From positions 2,542,001 through 2,606,000 of the forward strand of contig OZ244812.1 in NCBI GenBank assembly GCA_965220205.1: a DNA stretch of 64,000 bases, given 5' to 3'. How positions within the stretch are numbered: the first letter of the stretch is position 1; every line of letters starts with the position of its first letter. This DNA is from G965220205 sp965220205. Lineage in GTDB: Bacteria > Chloroflexota > Dehalococcoidia > Lucifugimonadales > Australimonadaceae. Made by a program: the position numbers and the translations under genes. Under the pieces are notes generated by a model that was given only the letters and a program-made list of their open reading frames with translations, ran no database searches and was not told where the DNA came from. This document shows, piece by piece, positions 61,084-64,000 of the stretch.

Positions 61084-63303
61084 CTACCCGTTGCGCAGCG
61101 CGTCGCGCACGCGTTCCGCCGTCACGGGCAGGTCGCGCACTCGGGCGCCGGAGGCGTCCTCCACCGCGTTCGCGATGGCCGCCGCCACGGGAACGACCGG
61201 GTTCTCGCCGATGCCCTTGACGTTGTACGGGCCGACGCCGCTATGTGGTTCCAGCAGCACCGTCTCCAGGTCAGGGATGTCCTGGATGGTCGGGATCTTG
61301 AAGTCGCTCAGGTTCGGCGTCAGCACGCGGCCGTCCTCCACCTGCACCTCCTCCAGCAGCCCGTACCCGATCCCCTGCATCACGCCGCCGTTGATCTGTC
61401 CCTGGTGCCCGATGGGGTTCAGCACCGTGCCCACGTCGTGCGCCGTTGTGAACCGGAGCAGTTTCACCTCGCCCGTCTCCTCGTCCACCGACACCTCGGC
61501 GATCTGCGCCGTGAAACCCGTCACCGGCGCGTGTTCAGTGTTCTTGTAGACGGCCTCCGCCCGGACCGACCGTCCGACCCGCGCGAGCACGTCCCCCCAC
61601 GGCCGGCGCTCCCCCGTTGACCGGCGAACGGCGTCGCGGCCGTCGAGTTCGATTTCATCCTCCGGCCACTCCAGCGCCTCGGCAACGAGCCGCGCCAGCT
61701 CCTCTCTCGCCTCCGAGGCGGCCTGGTAGGCGGAGCCCGTCGTGATGTGCGCGCCGCGGCTCCCGCCGATGCCGGAGTCGAAAGCCGTGTGGCCCGTGTC
61801 CAGCACCTCGATTGCGATTTCCTCGGCGGGGTAACGGAGCTCCTCCGACACGACCTGGCGCAGGGTCGTGTAGGTGCCGGTGCCCTGATCGAACACGGGC
61901 GTGCCTATCACGACGCTCCCGTCCTGGTTCAACGAGACGGCGATCGCCGACTCGCCCCCGCCGGGCGAGCGGTACCCCATCGCGATGCCGCGGCCTACCC
62001 CCGCAGGCTTGGGGCTCGCGTAGTTGGCCCGCTCAGCCGCCGCCTCCAACGTCTCGCGAGCCCGCACGTCGCGGTAGTGGTCGCCCGCGACTGTCTCGTC
62101 GCCCTCCTCGATGAGGTTGCGAAGCCGGAACTCGAACGGGTCCATCCCGATTGCCCGCGCAACGCAGTCGATGTGCGACTCGGCCGCGAAGACCCCCTGC
62201 GGCTCAGCCGGCGCCCGCATCTGGCCTCCCGGGATGTTGTTCGTGTACACCCGCCGGACCTCGAGGCGCGCGTTCGGGATTTTGTAGAGTCCCGCGCCAT
62301 GCCCGGCCGAGCCGAGGCTGGGCCGGGGCCGGAGCCCGCCGTAGGCCCCGCTGTCGAACACCGCGTCGAGTTGGTGGGCCACCAGCGTGCCGTCGCGCAT
62401 CACGCCTGTCTTCAGGCGGAGCACGCCCGCGTGCCGCGTCGACGAGGCGGTGAGCTCCTCGACGTAGTCCATCGCCATCTTCACCGGGCGTCCGCTGCGA
62501 AGCGCCAAGAAGCAGCAGAGCGGCTCGTCGACCGCGGCGCCCTTCGCGCCGAAGTCCCCTCCCACCATCACGGGGTTCACCACCACCTCGTCGACATTCA
62601 GCTCCAGCGCCCTGGCTAGTATCTGCTTGAGCCCGTGCGGCGCCTTGTTCGGCGCCCACACCTGCAGCTTGCCCCCGTCGTCCTTCCAGGCGACGCAGCA
62701 GTGCGGCTCCATGTAGGCCGCGTGCACCCGGGACACGGAGAACTCGTTCTCCACGATCACGTCTGACGCCCCGAACCCCGCCTTCACGTCTCCCTTCTCC
62801 GACAGGTCGTGCACGAACACGTTGGACGGCGCCGCCGCCGGGTCGGGCAGGCCCACGTAGCTGCTCATGTCCGGATGGATGATCGGAGCGCCCTCGCGGA
62901 TCGCCTCGTCAGGGTCGAGCACTGCCGGGAGCTCTTCGTACTCCACGTCGATCAGCGCAACCGCCGCCTCCGCCGTGTGCAAGTCGTCGGCTGCGACGGC
63001 CGCCACGCGCTCGCCGATGAACCGCACGCGCTCATCAGCCAGCACCGCGACGTCGAGCATGCCGCGGCCGTAGAGCATCCCGCTCGTATCGGCCCCGGTG
63101 ACCACACAGCGAACGCCCGGGAGCGCCTCCGCTTTCGACGTGTCGATACGCACGATGCGCGCGTGCGACATTGGACTGCGCAGCGCCTTCGCCCACAGCA
63201 TCCCGGGCAACTGCACGTCCGGCGTGTAGTGCGCCTCGCCCGTCACCTTGCCCTGGACGTCAGTCCGCGGCGTTGGCTGGCCTATCACTCGATATGAAAC
63301 CAT
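61084..63303 (-). CDS. molybdenum hydroxylase large subunit, standalone
   Basis: A 739-residue xanthine dehydrogenase-family molybdopterin-binding protein. MVGGDFGAKGAAVDEPLCCF is the Mo-pterin motif, GGQMRAPAEPQGVFA the active-site loop, and YNVKGIGENPVVP the catalytic Glu motif. No [2Fe-2S] or FAD subunit is adjacent on the left, and the right side is an amidohydrolase, so it must borrow them or they lie elsewhere. It is a different subgroup from 10615-13083. Confidence 0.9.
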   Translation of the reverse strand: MVSYRVIGQPTPRTDVQGKVTGEAHYTPDVQLPGMLWAKALRSPMSHARIVRIDTSKAEALPGVRCVVTGADTSGMLYGRGMLDVAVLADERVRFIGERVAAVAADDLHTAEAAVALIDVEYEELPAVLDPDEAIREGAPIIHPDMSSYVGLPDPAAAPSNVFVHDLSEKGDVKAGFGASDVIVENEFSVSRVHAAYMEPHCCVAWKDDGGKLQVWAPNKAPHGLKQILARALELNVDEVVVNPVMVGGDFGAKGAAVDEPLCCFLALRSGRPVKMAMDYVEELTASSTRHAGVLRLKTGVMRDGTLVAHQLDAVFDSGAYGGLRPRPSLGSAGHGAGLYKIPNARLEVRRVYTNNIPGGQMRAPAEPQGVFAAESHIDCVARAIGMDPFEFRLRNLIEEGDETVAGDHYRDVRARETLEAAAERANYASPKPAGVGRGIAMGYRSPGGGESAIAVSLNQDGSVVIGTPVFDQGTGTYTTLRQVVSEELRYPAEEIAIEVLDTGHTAFDSGIGGSRGAHITTGSAYQAASEAREELARLVAEALEWPEDEIELDGRDAVRRSTGERRPWGDVLARVGRSVRAEAVYKNTEHAPVTGFTAQIAEVSVDEETGEVKLLRFTTAHDVGTVLNPIGHQGQINGGVMQGIGYGLLEEVQVEDGRVLTPNLSDFKIPTIQDIPDLETVLLEPHSGVGPYNVKGIGENPVVPVAAAIANAVEDASGARVRDLPVTAERVRDALRNG

Positions 63304-63342
63304 CGTCTACTCCCGCGCGCCGAGTCCTGCCGTCGTTCGTCT

Positions 63343-64000
63343 TTACCCGCTGTTCAATCGAAAGAAGGCCGCCGCGTTGTCCGCCACGATCTTGCGGCGT
63401 TCGTCGTCCGGGACGCCCGCCGCCTGCTCCTCCCACACGGCCACGGAGTGGGGCCACCGCGTCACCAGGTGCGGGAAGTCCGTCGACCACATGATGCGGT
63501 CAACGCCCACCTCGTGGCGCAGCCTCAGTCCCACCCGGTCCTCGAAGAAACCCCAGTACGCCCCCTGCCGCAGCGACTCGCTGGGCCGTCCCTTCAGCCG
63601 GTTCAAGCCGAGGAAGCGCTCCACCCAGTGGCGGTTGATCTCGTACTCGTGGTCAATCTGCTCGTAGTAGTACGGGAGCCACCCGATGTTGTTCTCAGCC
63701 CAGTAGATGCGCAGGTCGGGGAAACGCTCGAACACGCCCCAGATCACGAGCTGCGCCGCCTCGACCGACCCCGAGTGGAACGGCCCCTGGCGCGCCAGCC
63801 GCTGCACGAAGTCCGTCGGCGGACGCGACTCCCCCTCGGGCTCTATCGGGTAGCGCAGCAGCGCCGTCTCCCGGCCGCCCACCTGGGCAGGAAACGACGT
63901 GTGAATCGTCACCGGCATGCCGAGGTCAACCGCCGCGGCCCAGAAGCGGTCGTCCTCGTCCGTCGGGAACCCCTTGCCGCTGGGGAACGTGCTGAGCCAA
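63343..64000 (-). CDS. amidohydrolase family 2 (5' end off window)
   Basis: The C-terminal ~218 residues of an amidohydro_2 enzyme; the start lies beyond the right edge. Visible are DRFWAAAVDLGMPVTIHTSF (central His), YWAENNIGWLPYYYEQID (conserved Glu), and IMWSTDFPHLVTRWPHS (metal Asp). It stands upstream of the standalone molybdenum hydroxylase subunit on the same strand with a 39-bp gap, again pairing an amidohydrolase with an oxidative enzyme. Confidence 0.88.
   Translation of the reverse strand, partial: WLSTFPSGKGFPTDEDDRFWAAAVDLGMPVTIHTSFPAQVGGRETALLRYPIEPEGESRPPTDFVQRLARQGPFHSGSVEAAQLVIWGVFERFPDLRIYWAENNIGWLPYYYEQIDHEYEINRHWVERFLGLNRLKGRPSESLRQGAYWGFFEDRVGLRLRHEVGVDRIMWSTDFPHLVTRWPHSVAVWEEQAAGVPDDERRKIVADNAAAFFRLNSG

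Noticed and set aside
1..64000. tRNA, rRNA genes or CRISPR arrays
   Set aside because: I saw no cloverleaf-like CCA-ended sequence, rRNA-like stretch or regularly spaced repeats on either strand, though a covariance search was not possible.

Overview
This is a GC-rich bacterial window, probably from a Chloroflexota lineage (Dehalococcoidia or SAR202-like). The evidence is indirect: lipoproteins with long Pro/Thr linkers right after the lipobox cysteine, a deazaflavin (F420)-type nitroreductase, and many paralogous catabolic enzymes. There is no rRNA or tRNA gene to fix the taxonomy.

Left end (1-8000): a partial Rieske oxygenase; a two-gene helix-turn-helix cassette bracketed by ATTCC...GGAAT hairpin repeats; an IS481-type insertion sequence; a frameshifted GmrSD-like (DUF262/DUF1524) defence gene; an amidohydrolase; an isochorismatase-like hydrolase; and a small GIY-YIG nuclease gene surrounded by palindromic CCGTTCG...CGAACGG repeats. 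Region 8000-24100: a UbiD-type decarboxylase, a three-subunit molybdenum hydroxylase, cupins, amidohydrolases, an amidase, a DDN-type reductase, an aldo/keto reductase, an ornithine-cyclodeaminase-like enzyme and a GMC oxidoreductase. Region 24100-31650: a minus-strand catabolic run (two amidohydrolases, two SDRs, a cupin, then an amidohydrolase and the GMC oxidoreductase) split by an AT-richer type II restriction-modification pair.

Region 31700-48300: a second Rieske oxygenase, two iron(III)/spermidine-style importer pairs (lipoprotein binding protein plus one fused double permease), a third orphan binding protein made by duplication and separated from its twin by an IS5/IS1182-type element, two paralogous membrane proteins, a two-domain cupin and two collagen-like lipoproteins that share an upstream element. 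No cognate ATPase for these importers lies in the window. Region 48500-54100: a complete branched-chain amino acid (Liv) type ABC importer, with its binding protein convergent to the other four genes and a repeat-rich 0.8-kb spacer that holds the remains of a second helix-turn-helix cassette. Region 54270-61020: a VOC protein, an aminotransferase / LicC-like cytidylyltransferase / LicD-like operon, an Er-VIT1 iron transporter, an SDR, an acetyltransferase and a DUF1801 protein. The right end carries a one-polypeptide molybdenum hydroxylase large subunit and a partial amidohydrolase.

Taken together the window looks like an accessory catabolic region of an organism that uses diverse, probably aromatic or carboxylated organic compounds. 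The metal-dependent amidohydrolases of the ACMSD/amidohydro_2 type (six copies), Rieske oxygenases, UbiD, molybdenum hydroxylases and cupins would form oxidation, decarboxylation and ring-cleavage modules, fed by several ABC importers. The candidates for undescribed biology are the two repeat-associated cassettes (helix-turn-helix pair, GIY-YIG), the collagen-like lipoprotein pair, the SDR pair lacking the catalytic tyrosine, and the LicC/LicD/aminotransferase operon.
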